Source: an uncultured Clostridium sp. (GTDB lineage: Bacteria; Bacillota; Clostridia; Lachnospirales; Lachnospiraceae). Taken from it: 64,000 nt of DNA. Position numbers and translations under genes: made by a program. Shown piece by piece: positions 36,072 to 44,761 of the stretch; the stretch's first letter is position 1; each line of letters begins with the position of its first letter. The stretch spans positions 147,119 through 211,118 of the forward strand of contig CAMWYJ010000001.1 of NCBI GenBank assembly GCA_947178445.1, given 5' to 3'. Under the pieces are notes generated by a model. That model had not been told where the DNA came from and did no database searches. It saw nothing but the letters and a program-made list of their open reading frames with translations.

Positions 36072-39000
36072 TCATGAATTTGCTGTATCAATATCACCAT
36101 TCTTCTTATCATTCCTTTTTTTACGTATAACAGCTATCATTGCCAGGATTACGCAAAGAAGCAAAATTCCTGCTGAAACAACTGACACCGCCTGATGCTC
36201 TGTCACAAAAGATATGATATTATGCCATACACCAGTCTTTTCATAATAACCGGTTGCTTTTAGGATATAGCTTTCCGCTTCTCCTGTCTCAACCTCCTGC
36301 TCCAATGTATATGTGGCATGTGCCGTATAGAGAGTTCCATTTTCCACATCCCCTTCATATAATGCCCTGTAAGAGGCTGCATACTGCTGTCCCGCCACAT
36401 AGGCATCCCTGCAGCGGATTCCCTCCTTGTCCTTATACTCCTTTCCCTGCCACTTAGCACTGGTTAGTCGGTACTTACTGGTATCATAACCGAGCATTCG
36501 TATAAGCTCTGCATAATCGGACGATGAAAAAGAAATGGAATCCTTGTTGTACGCAAATTCATGAGTACCTAGGGTAAAATCCCCACCATCCAGGTTATGC
36601 AGCGTTACAATTGCCGAAAATCCGTCTGCCCAAGTGGTATCTCCCTGTTCCAGCTTCACAAAGGGAAGCGTTACCGTATTTTCTTTTTTGGTTACCGGTG
36701 ATGTATAGGTATATTCATAAGTCTTTGCCGGCTCGGGCTCCTCCGTCCGGTACCCATATACCACTGTATAATCTACATGTTCAATATTGGGTTCCTCGCT
36801 CCATGTGATATCCTTTAACTTATATGTCTCACCGCCTACATCAAGAGTATCCGCTATCTTTGCTTCATCCTTATCTGTAAGTTTCTTATAATCCTTCGTC
36901 TCTTCCAGTACTTTGATCTCTTTCCCTGGTACCATGTCTATGGTCTCACATGCGATATCCTGCAGCTCCATGCCGTTTACGGTTTGGTCAAAATAAGCGG
37001 TCACATCTGTATGTTCATCTGGAACCTCAAACTGCTTTTCCACGGCATAGGTATATATCTTGCCGTTATGTTCCGCATCTGTAAGCTCCCGGTTTGCAAT
37101 CTCCTTAAACTCGGCTGCAGCTTTCACGGACAATCCAAGCAAGATGCTTCCGGATATGGCAATGCCAAGCACAAACAGTGCCTTTTTAAATACTAAATGA
37201 TTCCATCCACCTGCAGGCTTTGTCTTTCTTCCGTGTCCGGTTCCATCCGGTGCTCCGTGCATCTTATGCTTCTTTTTCATAAACCAGGCTGCAACGACAC
37301 TGAATAAAAGGAACATGCCCATGAGCATGCCAAAGAGCCCTCTGTCTCCCGTTTTTACGCCTCCATGCCCGTTTACAGATGTATTCGGTCGTATCGTGAT
37401 GCTGGTATCATTTTGATAATTTTCCACTTCCACGGTCTGATTAAGCGCCTCCGGTGTCAGTACCACTTCTACCAGTTCGTCCATGAGCTTATAACCCTTC
37501 AGGGTTTTTGTTTCCTGTACATAGTAGGTACCGATTTCAAGGTCTTCCATAAGGATTTCACCGTTTCGGTCGGTTTTATAGGAACCAATGACCTGTTTTT
37601 CCTTATCCAACAGATTGAATTCCACTCCCTCTAACGGATACTTTGTTTTTCCGTCAGTCTTGATTACCCGGATAGAACCCTTATATATACGGATATCCTC
37701 AAAGGTGTGTGTAAAATTATAGCCGTTGGAGCTTACATTGCTCTCTCCATCATGCGTAAAAATGTAAGATTCCTCTGCCAGCCCATAGAAACTTCCATCC
37801 TCCATAACCGGAGCTTTTGTCTCCGTGACCAAGTATCTTCCCCGTGGAAGGCTATCAAACTCTGCCATGCCGCCTTCCTTCGTGGTAACAGTTTGGATCG
37901 GCACCCATCGTCCTTTTTCCACGGTCTCATAACCAGTTGCTAAATTCCTTGCCGTCACTGCCGGAACTGTACTGGAAGCATCAAATAGCGGTTTCCCGGA
38001 AAAATCAGTATTTGCCACGTCCGCATACAGGGTAAATTCTGCGCCATCTAACGGCTCCTTCGTATCTGCATCCACCTTAAATACATGGCAGACAGCAGGT
38101 GTAACCTCATTGATGATCCCTGCCGTTCCGTTGATCGGAACGGTCTGGTTTGGAACGATTGTAAAATAAAACCGTGCTGTTGCCTTTTCAAAGCCTTCCA
38201 CTGTTTTAGTCTCTATCGCATAATAATCTCCTGCCGGCAGCCCGGATATGGTGATCTTTCCATCTTTGCCTGTCTTACTGTTTGATATATTGACGGTATG
38301 TTTATACGTATCCGGCAGGTTTCCTCCACCGTGTAGGACTATTTTTCCCCAGCCCATGCCATCCGTTATCTTTGTTCCAGCCTGAAAGACCAGGGTATCA
38401 CCACTGTAGATATCCTCTGCCGCATAAAATTCAAACTCTGCACCTTCCAATGGCTTCTTTTCATACACAAATTTCCCATCCCTGTAAGCCACAAGCATAT
38501 TTCCGTATTTTGTAAGGGCTGCTGAACCTTCCGTGGATTCATTGATACAGGTATAGGTAAGGTTCATATCATTGTCATTTTCTACCCCCCAGCCCGGATG
38601 ACCTAAAGAATCAGACAAAGGAACTTCTAATACAAGCTTTTTCACACCTTTTCCCGGTTCTGGTCTGCCCCCTGTAACCGGGTCCACCTCTTTCCATTCT
38701 GCTGTAAATGTTACCACATTCTTATTCCGCACATACTCTCCGCTATCCGGCACTGCAGTTTCCTCGATGGTATATGTACCTGCATCTTCTATCTCAAAAA
38801 CATCATCCGTGCTGTCTACAACCATCTCACGCTCATATCCATTTGCCAGTGCATCCCCGCTTATCCCTTTTACACAGAAGGTACATCCGGATACCGGATT
38901 GCCGAACTCATCCTCCTTATTGATCGATACGCCAGAGTATTCTTTATCGTTTTTTGCATACACTTTCATCGCAAAATAACCAATCGTGTCTGCCTGCGTG

Positions 39001-40424
39001 TCATAAGTAAGATTCTGCTTACCTGACGGGGTCTTCAGATACCGGAACTTATCCGCCCCCTCGTATGGGAAACGTACCCTCATGAGGATCGTTGCAGGGT
39101 TGTTTTCGCTGCCAAACCCTGTCTGTGGGTCTGTTGCAAGCTTAATATGCAGCTTCCCATCCGTTCCCACATAGTTGCTTTCCTTATCGTAACTGACTGC
39201 CTTGCCGTCTTTGTCATAAACCGCTGCGACCGTGATCCCAGAACTGCCTGCCCCAACATCGCTAACTGTACTACCTGGAAATTCCCCCTTAGCAAAGTAC
39301 TTCCATGCAGATCCGGAAAGACTAATCGTCTTATCAATTACACCATTTGAAGCGGAAACCTTCTGGGCTTTTAAGCTCTTTACAATGCTGCTTGTGGAAC
39401 CTGCTCCGACCGGTTTTAGCTTACTGTCGAAACTTGCGGAGCCTGCCGAACGGCTGCCATTATTTGAAGCTAGCTTCCATGCATGCCGGATATAGGTGAG
39501 CAGCCCCGAGCTTCCCGTATTCCATATGGCATTCTGCACCTCTCCGTAATGATCCTTTTTTCCATATCCGCCATTTCGGATCTTAAAATAATTAAGGGCT
39601 GTGGCAATCCGGAATGCATCATAGCCGCTGTATCCGGTCGTGATCTCTCCATAGTATTTTCCGGTATACATTGTAGATCCATGATCTAAGCAGAAAATAT
39701 AATGCTTGCCGCCACTGCTGCCATTTACATACCAGATGATACCACCTGACCATGAGCCGTCACTGTATATCATTTTTGAGTTGCTGCTGGCAAGTAAAGA
39801 AGCCATCTCCTCTTCTTCCTCCTCTACAGGAGCTACCTCTCTTTCCGGTCTCTCCTTTGTAAAGGAACCTTCTTTTTTCTCTACAAAACCCTGCTTTTCT
39901 TCTGTGCCATACACAACCTGGTACCAGGTATCTGTTTCTGCCGTTACGACAAAGGCTTCCCCCGCTGTAAGCACTTCTACTACTGCCAAGGCGGCATCTG
40001 CCTTTTCATAAACCCTGGTATCCTCCATGCAGTACAGGGTATATTTCTCTACCTGCCGGAAGCCCTCCCGGTCTCCCTCCGGCTGTTCTTCTACCGATTC
40101 TGTAGCAGGTTTCTCCTGTGCGTCAGAGTCCTTCTGCTCCTGCCCTACTCCATCGGCTGTCTCTTCCTCCTCCGGGCTTACAATAGCCACTTCTTCCGTG
40201 GAAGCTTCCTCCACTGTCTCTGTGATGGTTTCTTCCGTAGCAGCTTCTGTCGTTTTCTCTTCTGTCTGCTCAGAGGCTTCCTCTGTATCCTCTTCTGTAT
40301 TTACGACTGCCTGTACAGGTAAATCCTGCGCTATTTCCTCTGCTTTTGCCACATCCGGACAAAAGCCTAACACCAGCGATACAATTAGAAGCACCGCCAT
40401 AATCTGTTTCCATTTTGCTTTCAT
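36072..40424 (-). CDS. Very large thioester/CnaB-type surface adhesin with two anchoring regions
   Basis: The 1450 residues begin with a signal peptide (cleavage near AKAEE), a Glu/Thr-rich linker and an SH3-like region (about 140-195). A thioester (TQXA-type) domain follows, with Cys in YIFCLDHG and Gln in EVQNAIW, then several CnaB/SpaA repeats. A sortase-like VKTGD plus membrane helix and basic tail come at about 1060-1095. The chain then continues: a second hydrophobic segment, about 300 extracellular-type residues and a final C-terminal membrane helix with basic tail. It lies among conjugation genes and may mediate mating-pair contact, as surface adhesins of Gram-positive conjugative elements do. 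It looks like a fusion of two proteins. Confidence 0.85.
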   Translation of the reverse strand: MKAKWKQIMAVLLIVSLVLGFCPDVAKAEEIAQDLPVQAVVNTEEDTEEASEQTEEKTTEAATEETITETVEEASTEEVAIVSPEEEETADGVGQEQKDSDAQEKPATESVEEQPEGDREGFRQVEKYTLYCMEDTRVYEKADAALAVVEVLTAGEAFVVTAETDTWYQVVYGTEEKQGFVEKKEGSFTKERPEREVAPVEEEEEEMASLLASSNSKMIYSDGSWSGGIIWYVNGSSGGKHYIFCLDHGSTMYTGKYYGEITTGYSGYDAFRIATALNYFKIRNGGYGKKDHYGEVQNAIWNTGSSGLLTYIRHAWKLASNNGSRSAGSASFDSKLKPVGAGSTSSIVKSLKAQKVSASNGVIDKTISLSGSAWKYFAKGEFPGSTVSDVGAGSSGITVAAVYDKDGKAVSYDKESNYVGTDGKLHIKLATDPQTGFGSENNPATILMRVRFPYEGADKFRYLKTPSGKQNLTYDTQADTIGYFAMKVYAKNDKEYSGVSINKEDEFGNPVSGCTFCVKGISGDALANGYEREMVVDSTDDVFEIEDAGTYTIEETAVPDSGEYVRNKNVVTFTAEWKEVDPVTGGRPEPGKGVKKLVLEVPLSDSLGHPGWGVENDNDMNLTYTCINESTEGSAALTKYGNMLVAYRDGKFVYEKKPLEGAEFEFYAAEDIYSGDTLVFQAGTKITDGMGWGKIVLHGGGNLPDTYKHTVNISNSKTGKDGKITISGLPAGDYYAIETKTVEGFEKATARFYFTIVPNQTVPINGTAGIINEVTPAVCHVFKVDADTKEPLDGAEFTLYADVANTDFSGKPLFDASSTVPAVTARNLATGYETVEKGRWVPIQTVTTKEGGMAEFDSLPRGRYLVTETKAPVMEDGSFYGLAEESYIFTHDGESNVSSNGYNFTHTFEDIRIYKGSIRVIKTDGKTKYPLEGVEFNLLDKEKQVIGSYKTDRNGEILMEDLEIGTYYVQETKTLKGYKLMDELVEVVLTPEALNQTVEVENYQNDTSITIRPNTSVNGHGGVKTGDRGLFGMLMGMFLLFSVVAAWFMKKKHKMHGAPDGTGHGRKTKPAGGWNHLVFKKALFVLGIAISGSILLGLSVKAAAEFKEIANRELTDAEHNGKIYTYAVEKQFEVPDEHTDVTAYFDQTVNGMELQDIACETIDMVPGKEIKVLEETKDYKKLTDKDEAKIADTLDVGGETYKLKDITWSEEPNIEHVDYTVVYGYRTEEPEPAKTYEYTYTSPVTKKENTVTLPFVKLEQGDTTWADGFSAIVTLHNLDGGDFTLGTHEFAYNKDSISFSSSDYAELIRMLGYDTSKYRLTSAKWQGKEYKDKEGIRCRDAYVAGQQYAASYRALYEGDVENGTLYTAHATYTLEQEVETGEAESYILKATGYYEKTGVWHNIISFVTEHQAVSVVSAGILLLCVILAMIAVIRKKRNDKKNGDIDTANS

Positions 40425-40521
40425 TTCTTCTTATTCTCCTTTTCTTCCTATAAATTTCTCTTATCTGCCTGCACCATATACTTAATGGAGCAAGTCCTAA
40501 TCCCTCCTTTCTGGCAGAAAA

Positions 40522-40587
40522 AAAGAGCAGTAAATACTACTGCTCCATCTATGTAAAAAGGGCATACCCTTATGGGTACACCCTTTT
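40522..40587 (-). terminator. Double terminator, copy A of a 66-bp repeat
   Basis: Two hairpins on the minus strand. One is GAGCAGTA/TACTGCTC followed by seven T residues. The other is AAAAGGGTGTACCC pairing with GGGTATGCCCTTTT through two G-U pairs. About 57 of 66 bases match copy B at 42563-42628. It separates the CAP-domain gene from the adhesin gene. Confidence 0.75.
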
Positions 40588-40613
40588 ACACGCTCGTTAT
40601 GTGATTGTATTCC

Positions 40614-41987
40614 TTATGATTTCTTGACTTTTACACTCTTTCCGATACCTTTTGCCTTCAAAAGCTTCTTATATGTGCCCAGCTTCTTGCCCGGTACTTT
40701 GATGACTGCCTTCTTATGGATTCCCTTAAAAGCATTCTTACCGACCTTTGATGAAGTAAGCTTCGTGGTCTTCACGGTAATTTTTTTCAGACTCTTGCAT
40801 CCATAAAAGGCATTCTTACCAATCTTTGTTATGTTTGCCGGTATCGTTACAGCTTTTATTTTCTTATTATCCTTAAACGCATTGGCTGCGATCGCTGTGA
40901 CCTTATATGTTTTCCCCTTAATCTTTACTGTCTTCGGGATTGAAACACTGTTTTGGGAATCATCTGCATTCTTAAACTCTACTGTCTTATTTCCGGTACT
41001 GGTTACTTTGTAGGTATTGCCGGATACCGTATAGGAACTGCCATTCTTGACAGGTTTATCCTTTATATCAAACTCCACAGTCGTATTGATGCTGCTGTCT
41101 GCTTTCAGGCTTATTAAAAGCTTTGCCTTGCCTGCTTTTAGTCCCTTCACCTTTCCATTCTGATAGGAACATATTGATGGGGTTAATACCTTTACGTCAT
41201 ACTGGTCATCTGACAAATAGCAACTACATCCCCATCCAACAGTACGAACACTTACTTCAACTGGCATTTCACCCTCATAACCGTTTACTTTTGCATACAG
41301 AGACAAAATGTCGGGATTTACCTTTGCTGTAAAATCTGCTGTATAATCCTTACGTTTTCCAACTGTCATGGAATCCCATGGAATTGGCTTATTGTTTTCC
41401 GGATGCTCTCTGTCATAGCCATCCTCATAGTATTTGTTTGCTACTGAAAAATTCTGTACCCAATAACTACCTATACACGTAGAACCCTCATAAATCTCTA
41501 CATATCCATAACCTGCGTAGGAATACTTTTTATCTACCATTGCTGCATAATGTCCCGGAGAATCTACCAGGCTCTTGTTTGCATCCTTTGCAGTATGAGA
41601 ACCGGTATGTATGTTCTCCCTATCAATAAACAGGCTTGCTGAAGAACAACTTGAACCATCCGGACGGATATGCTCCCAGTAAAGAGCTGTCTCTGCCGCT
41701 CTCATCATTGCTGCATCCATCAGCTCATCCTTTGCCACCAGCTCCGGAACACCTGCCTTTCTCCGCTCTGCATTCACAAGATCTATCATCTTGTATGCTT
41801 CCTCATAGCAGTACTTCACTTCATATGTCACTTCAATGGGATTGTTTGTATAACGATTGCTTGAAGCTTTCACCCATTGCCGCCCATTCCAATATTGGTA
41901 ACTGTCTGCTTGTGCATCCAGCTTCACAGTTGATATGCATACAACAACGAATATGATAAAAAATAGATTGTAAACGATTCGCTTCAT
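40614..41987 (-). CDS. Secreted CAP-domain protein with C-terminal leucine-rich repeats
   Basis: The 457 residues start with a signal peptide. A CAP/SCP-like domain follows (about residues 60-180, MIDLVNAERRKAGVPELV, HIRPDGSSC, HYAAMVDKKYSYAGYGY), then a Big-2-like middle part (about 230-300). The end is a BspA-type LRR_5 region (VTAIAANAFKDNKKIKAVTIP, ITKIGKNAFYGCKSLKKITV). Such proteins are secreted or wall-associated; the function of bacterial CAP domains is mostly unknown. It is flanked by the 66-bp repeats A and B and sits with a small RHH regulator, so it may be an inserted cassette. AAGGAGGGAATTGCC precedes the ATG. Confidence 0.85.
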   Translation of the reverse strand: MKRIVYNLFFIIFVVVCISTVKLDAQADSYQYWNGRQWVKASSNRYTNNPIEVTYEVKYCYEEAYKMIDLVNAERRKAGVPELVAKDELMDAAMMRAAETALYWEHIRPDGSSCSSASLFIDRENIHTGSHTAKDANKSLVDSPGHYAAMVDKKYSYAGYGYVEIYEGSTCIGSYWVQNFSVANKYYEDGYDREHPENNKPIPWDSMTVGKRKDYTADFTAKVNPDILSLYAKVNGYEGEMPVEVSVRTVGWGCSCYLSDDQYDVKVLTPSICSYQNGKVKGLKAGKAKLLISLKADSSINTTVEFDIKDKPVKNGSSYTVSGNTYKVTSTGNKTVEFKNADDSQNSVSIPKTVKIKGKTYKVTAIAANAFKDNKKIKAVTIPANITKIGKNAFYGCKSLKKITVKTTKLTSSKVGKNAFKGIHKKAVIKVPGKKLGTYKKLLKAKGIGKSVKVKKS

Positions 41988-42315
41988 GGCAATTCCCTCC
42001 TTGATTTTTCTGTTTTACACTTGACATCTTTACCTATACTTATTATACCATAATACAAGACAAATGCTAGCAAATTCTGATTATTTTTTACATTTATTAA
42101 TCAATCGTTTTTTTGTTGGTCTATGTATTCCTGAGTTTCTCGGAACGCTCATAGCCGGTAAACAATTCTTCTAATTCTGCCCTTGTCATATCATCATTCT
42201 CCAATATTAAATTTTGCTTGAAAGAAGTTTCTCCAGATGATATGATAGATTTATCAGTGGGAAACCCCTGGTGTCAAACGAAGGTAATCGAGCTCGCCAA
42301 AGTCATCGGTTACCT
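41988..42315. other. Gap above the CAP gene with a 22-codon frame
   Basis: Most of this stretch is non-coding. One tiny minus-strand frame at 42121-42189 (MTRAELEELFTGYERSEKLRNT) has a GGAG box nine bases upstream and could be a leader peptide or the remnant of a truncated gene. A plus-strand small RNA promoter and transcript are also here. Confidence 0.35.
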
Positions 42316-42330
42316 TTATTTTTTTAATTT
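42218..42330 (+). ncRNA. Predicted plus-strand small RNA overlapping the 3' end of the RHH gene
   Basis: TTGAAA (42218-42223) and TATGAT (42241-42246) with a 17-base spacer predict a start near 42253. A small CAGTGGG/CCCCTG hairpin follows. The terminator AAGGTAATCG (42281-42290) pairs with CGGTTACCTT (42307-42316) through one G-U pair and is followed by a T-rich run to about 42327. On the minus strand the G-U becomes a mismatch and the T-run is absent, so the signal belongs to the plus strand. The 3' end is antisense to the end of the RHH gene. Confidence 0.55.
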
Positions 42331-42489
42331 GTTATAAACCTCTCTAATTCCCTCTCGTACAATTGTTGCTCGATCCTTACCTGTAACTTCACAACAATAA
42401 TTTAACATCTTTTCATCCTCTTCAGATGTTCGTATTTCAAACCTTCCTCTTTTCGGATTAGATGTAGGTCTTCCTGTTCTTGAACTCAT
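42316..42489 (-). CDS. Ribbon-helix-helix regulator, 57 residues
   Basis: The protein reads MSSRTGRPTSNPKRGRFEIR, then TSEEDEKMLNYCCEVTGKDR, ATIVREGIREVYNKLKK. It has the RHH layout: a short beta strand (RFEIRTS) and two helices with an ATIVREGI turn. It is preceded by GAGGTGAGTTT and by its own strong promoter whose -10 box is enclosed in a perfect 11-bp inverted repeat, so autorepression is very likely. It may also control the CAP-domain gene downstream. It is below common length cutoffs and easily missed. Confidence 0.8.
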   Translation of the reverse strand: MSSRTGRPTSNPKRGRFEIRTSEEDEKMLNYCCEVTGKDRATIVREGIREVYNKLKK

Positions 42490-42507
42490 AAACTCACCTC
42501 ACTTTAT

Positions 42508-42549
42508 TGTCCGTACATTAATTATAAAATATGTACGGACATAAGTCAA
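42508..42549 (-). promoter_or_regulatory. Promoter and palindromic operator of the RHH regulator
   Basis: TTGACT (42544-42549) and TATAAT (42521-42526) are 17 bases apart on the minus strand. TGTCCGTACAT (42508-42518) and its exact complement (42531-42541) flank the -10 box. A repressor bound there would block polymerase directly. Confidence 0.85.
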
Positions 42550-42562
42550 GTAATATTTTTAC

Positions 42563-42628
42563 AAAGAGCAGTAAATACTACTACTCCCTCTATGTGAAAA
42601 GGGCATATCCTCATGGATATACCTTTAA
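42563..42628 (-). terminator. Double terminator, copy B of the 66-bp repeat
   Basis: It has the same two-hairpin design as copy A at 40522-40587. Differences between the copies mostly keep pairing on the minus strand through G-U pairs (for example GAGTAGTA with TACTGCTC), a covariation-like pattern. The T-run after the first hairpin is weaker (TTTGT). Confidence 0.65.
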
Positions 42629-42647
42629 AATCAATACACTATCAAAT

Positions 42648-44345
42648 TTACGTCTCAATCTTCTGTACATCCGTATACTCTCCATATACCTTCGTTCCAT
42701 CTTCGTTAAACTTAAACGCCCTTACCCTGACATAATATGTCCTGCCAGCCGTCAGGCTTTCCACTGCTTTATCTGCTGTTTCCACCTCCACTACCACTGT
42801 TTTTTTCTTGTCAAAATTTTTATCTATCGAATAACTTACCTCATAACCATCCGCTCCCTCAACCTCTAACACAGATATTTTTATATCCGGATTAATGTTA
42901 AGCTCCTCATCCACGAGCTCTGTTGCATCCTGTCCGTTATCCTGGTTATTGAAAAAGAAATGATTGACCGCTTTTTTTATTGCCGGTTTCGTAGTTGCTA
43001 CAAAAGCTGCCGCAGCTACCAACACTAACCATATCATATATGTATTAGCAGCCTTTCTCTTTGTCTTCCTGCTTCCGCTATCTGCTTTATTGGAGTCTTC
43101 ATCAGAATTTCCTTCCCCATCACCATCTGATAAAATATCCTGGATAAACTCATCATCCGGCTCTGGCGGTTCAGGATCTTCTCTGACTTCTTCTATATCA
43201 TCAAATATGACCTCCTCTGGGGATTCCTCTTGCGCCATCTCATCTGCTTCCCAGTTTTCAGACGGAATTAAAACAGCTTCTTCCTTTGCTTCCAGCTCTG
43301 CATCCTTTTCTTCCTGGATATGCTTTTCCTTCGGCTTTTTCTTTAACAATCCCTTCAGCTTATCTCCCGATATCAAAAAAGACACTCTTCTGTTATCAGC
43401 ATCTGTTTCAATATAATCCCTCATAACATGCTGATACAACGAATTCTCATTCTCAAATAAATGGTCATGCCATGAAACCCTGCCGGTAATCGATACGGAC
43501 TGGCTGTAATCTGCCTGCAGCTTCTCATAATCCGCTCCATTACACAGATTAAGAAAAACCTGTGCGGTATCATCTTTCATCTGCCGGTAAACATTTAGTA
43601 AATCTGCCATACGGTAGGGTTTTCCATCCCCTATCAGAACCTTGATTTTACATTGTGATAGCAGCCTAGCTTTTACTGCATTATATTTTCCCAGGTCTAT
43701 AACAACGAATCTTCTTGACTGGTCAATGGACTGGTGCCAGTAATCCATCCCATTTTTTACATAATGATTATCCTCTGCCTTTTCCATACCATAAAAGGAA
43801 GCCATCGCAGCAAGATCACCGGACTCATTTCCTTCCACATAACATACACTCTGGTTATACCGGTATATAAAGTTGGCAAGCCCGATGGAGAAATCGGTAC
43901 ACCCTGCACCAGTTCCGGATGAAGTGACACCAATCCAGATTCCATCCACGGCAAATTCTGCCGGAATCTTCTCCCCTGTAAGCAGATATTCAATATTACG
44001 CTCTAAATCATCCTGGTATTTATCTAAAGAAGTATAATGCTCACCATACATAACCTTCTGTTGTTCTCCATTTTCATCTACAAGTTTTTCTTCCAATAAT
44101 ATAACCTGTGTACTGTACATACACTGTATCGTTTCAATGATTTCCTCCAATTCCCTGTCATTCTCTTTTATACTGGCTCTGTCAATTACCATATAGGACA
44201 GGCTTTGGATTACCTGCAGCTTTTCTGTAATATAATCTGACAGGCTTTCTCCGGCAAACACTTCCCTTACAAGCTCCCATTCGTGCTGCTCTGCCAGACT
44301 GTCTAGCAACTCCTTTTTTTCCTCGTTACTGATATAAATGATCAT
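42648..44345 (-). CDS. MinD-like degenerate P-loop protein with membrane helix and FnIII-like domain
   Basis: Residues 1-335 look like a MinD/ParA-fold cytoplasmic domain with an altered P-loop (GVTSSGTGAGCTDFSIGLA near 145) and FVVIDLGKY. Residues about 340-440 are an acidic, disordered linker. One membrane helix follows (YMIWLVLVAAAAFVATT), then an outer FnIII-like domain (ADGYEVSYSIDKNFDKK, RTYYVRVRAFKFNEDG). The lack of the P-loop lysine suggests it does not hydrolyse ATP. It lies between the VirB3-like gene and the surface proteins, so a scaffold joining the cytoplasmic and outer parts of the mating apparatus is possible. The ATG at 44345 follows GAGGTGAG. Confidence 0.65.
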   Translation of the reverse strand: MIIYISNEEKKELLDSLAEQHEWELVREVFAGESLSDYITEKLQVIQSLSYMVIDRASIKENDRELEEIIETIQCMYSTQVILLEEKLVDENGEQQKVMYGEHYTSLDKYQDDLERNIEYLLTGEKIPAEFAVDGIWIGVTSSGTGAGCTDFSIGLANFIYRYNQSVCYVEGNESGDLAAMASFYGMEKAEDNHYVKNGMDYWHQSIDQSRRFVVIDLGKYNAVKARLLSQCKIKVLIGDGKPYRMADLLNVYRQMKDDTAQVFLNLCNGADYEKLQADYSQSVSITGRVSWHDHLFENENSLYQHVMRDYIETDADNRRVSFLISGDKLKGLLKKKPKEKHIQEEKDAELEAKEEAVLIPSENWEADEMAQEESPEEVIFDDIEEVREDPEPPEPDDEFIQDILSDGDGEGNSDEDSNKADSGSRKTKRKAANTYMIWLVLVAAAAFVATTKPAIKKAVNHFFFNNQDNGQDATELVDEELNINPDIKISVLEVEGADGYEVSYSIDKNFDKKKTVVVEVETADKAVESLTAGRTYYVRVRAFKFNEDGTKVYGEYTDVQKIET

Positions 44346-44362
44346 TCTTCTCACCTCATTTC

Positions 44363-44395
44363 AAAAGGGCACTCCGCAAAATTGCAGAAATGCCC
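44363..44395 (-). terminator. Weak intercistronic hairpin
   Basis: GGGCA/TGCCC with partial inner pairing is followed by only four T residues on the minus strand. It lies between the VirB3-like gene and the MinD-like gene. Confidence 0.4.
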
Positions 44396-44402
44396 TGATT
44401 CC

Positions 44403-44753
44403 TTACTCTACATTTTCCCATTCATTTTTTGCTATGTAGGGATAATACCGCTGCTCCCTGGCAAAATTAACTTCCAGTCTTATGAAGTCTACCGGCGACA
44501 GATTCAATTCACCTTTTATCATCATAAACATGACTGTCGTAACACCAACTGCCGGGATAAAGAACAATATGCCTACATTTTGCAACCCAAACATCCAGAG
44601 GATGCAATCAAGTATCACAAATACAATGCCGGATATAATGGTTGGAATTAAATCATCCTTTGTAAACCCCGGAAACAGTTCTTTTTTCATCTTCAACCCC
44701 GTGGGCATATATAACTCATTACGAATGTTTTCTGTCTGTTCCTGCACATCCAT
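44403..44753 (-). CDS. PrgI/VirB3-like membrane protein
   Basis: The 116 residues have a polar N-terminus (MDVQEQTENIRNELYMPTGL), two adjacent membrane helices (TIISGIVFVILDCILWMFG and VGILFFIPAVGVTTVMFMM), and a C-terminal cytoplasmic tail with REQRYYPY. This is the PrgI/VirB3 topology; the family partners with VirB4. AAAGGGGGA precedes the ATG at 44753. It follows the pilin-like and VirB6-like genes in the usual order. Confidence 0.8.
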   Translation of the reverse strand: MDVQEQTENIRNELYMPTGLKMKKELFPGFTKDDLIPTIISGIVFVILDCILWMFGLQNVGILFFIPAVGVTTVMFMMIKGELNLSPVDFIRLEVNFAREQRYYPYIAKNEWENVE

Positions 44754-44761
44754 TCCCCCTT

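Noticed and set aside
39706..40485. Long plus-strand Ser-rich frames opposite the adhesin gene
   Set aside because: Ser/Val-rich runs are the complement of the Glu/Thr-rich adhesin linker; no independent coding signal.
42531..42869. Plus-strand frame of 112 codons
   Set aside because: It lies opposite the MinD-like gene and over repeat B, with no ribosome site; a shadow of the real genes.
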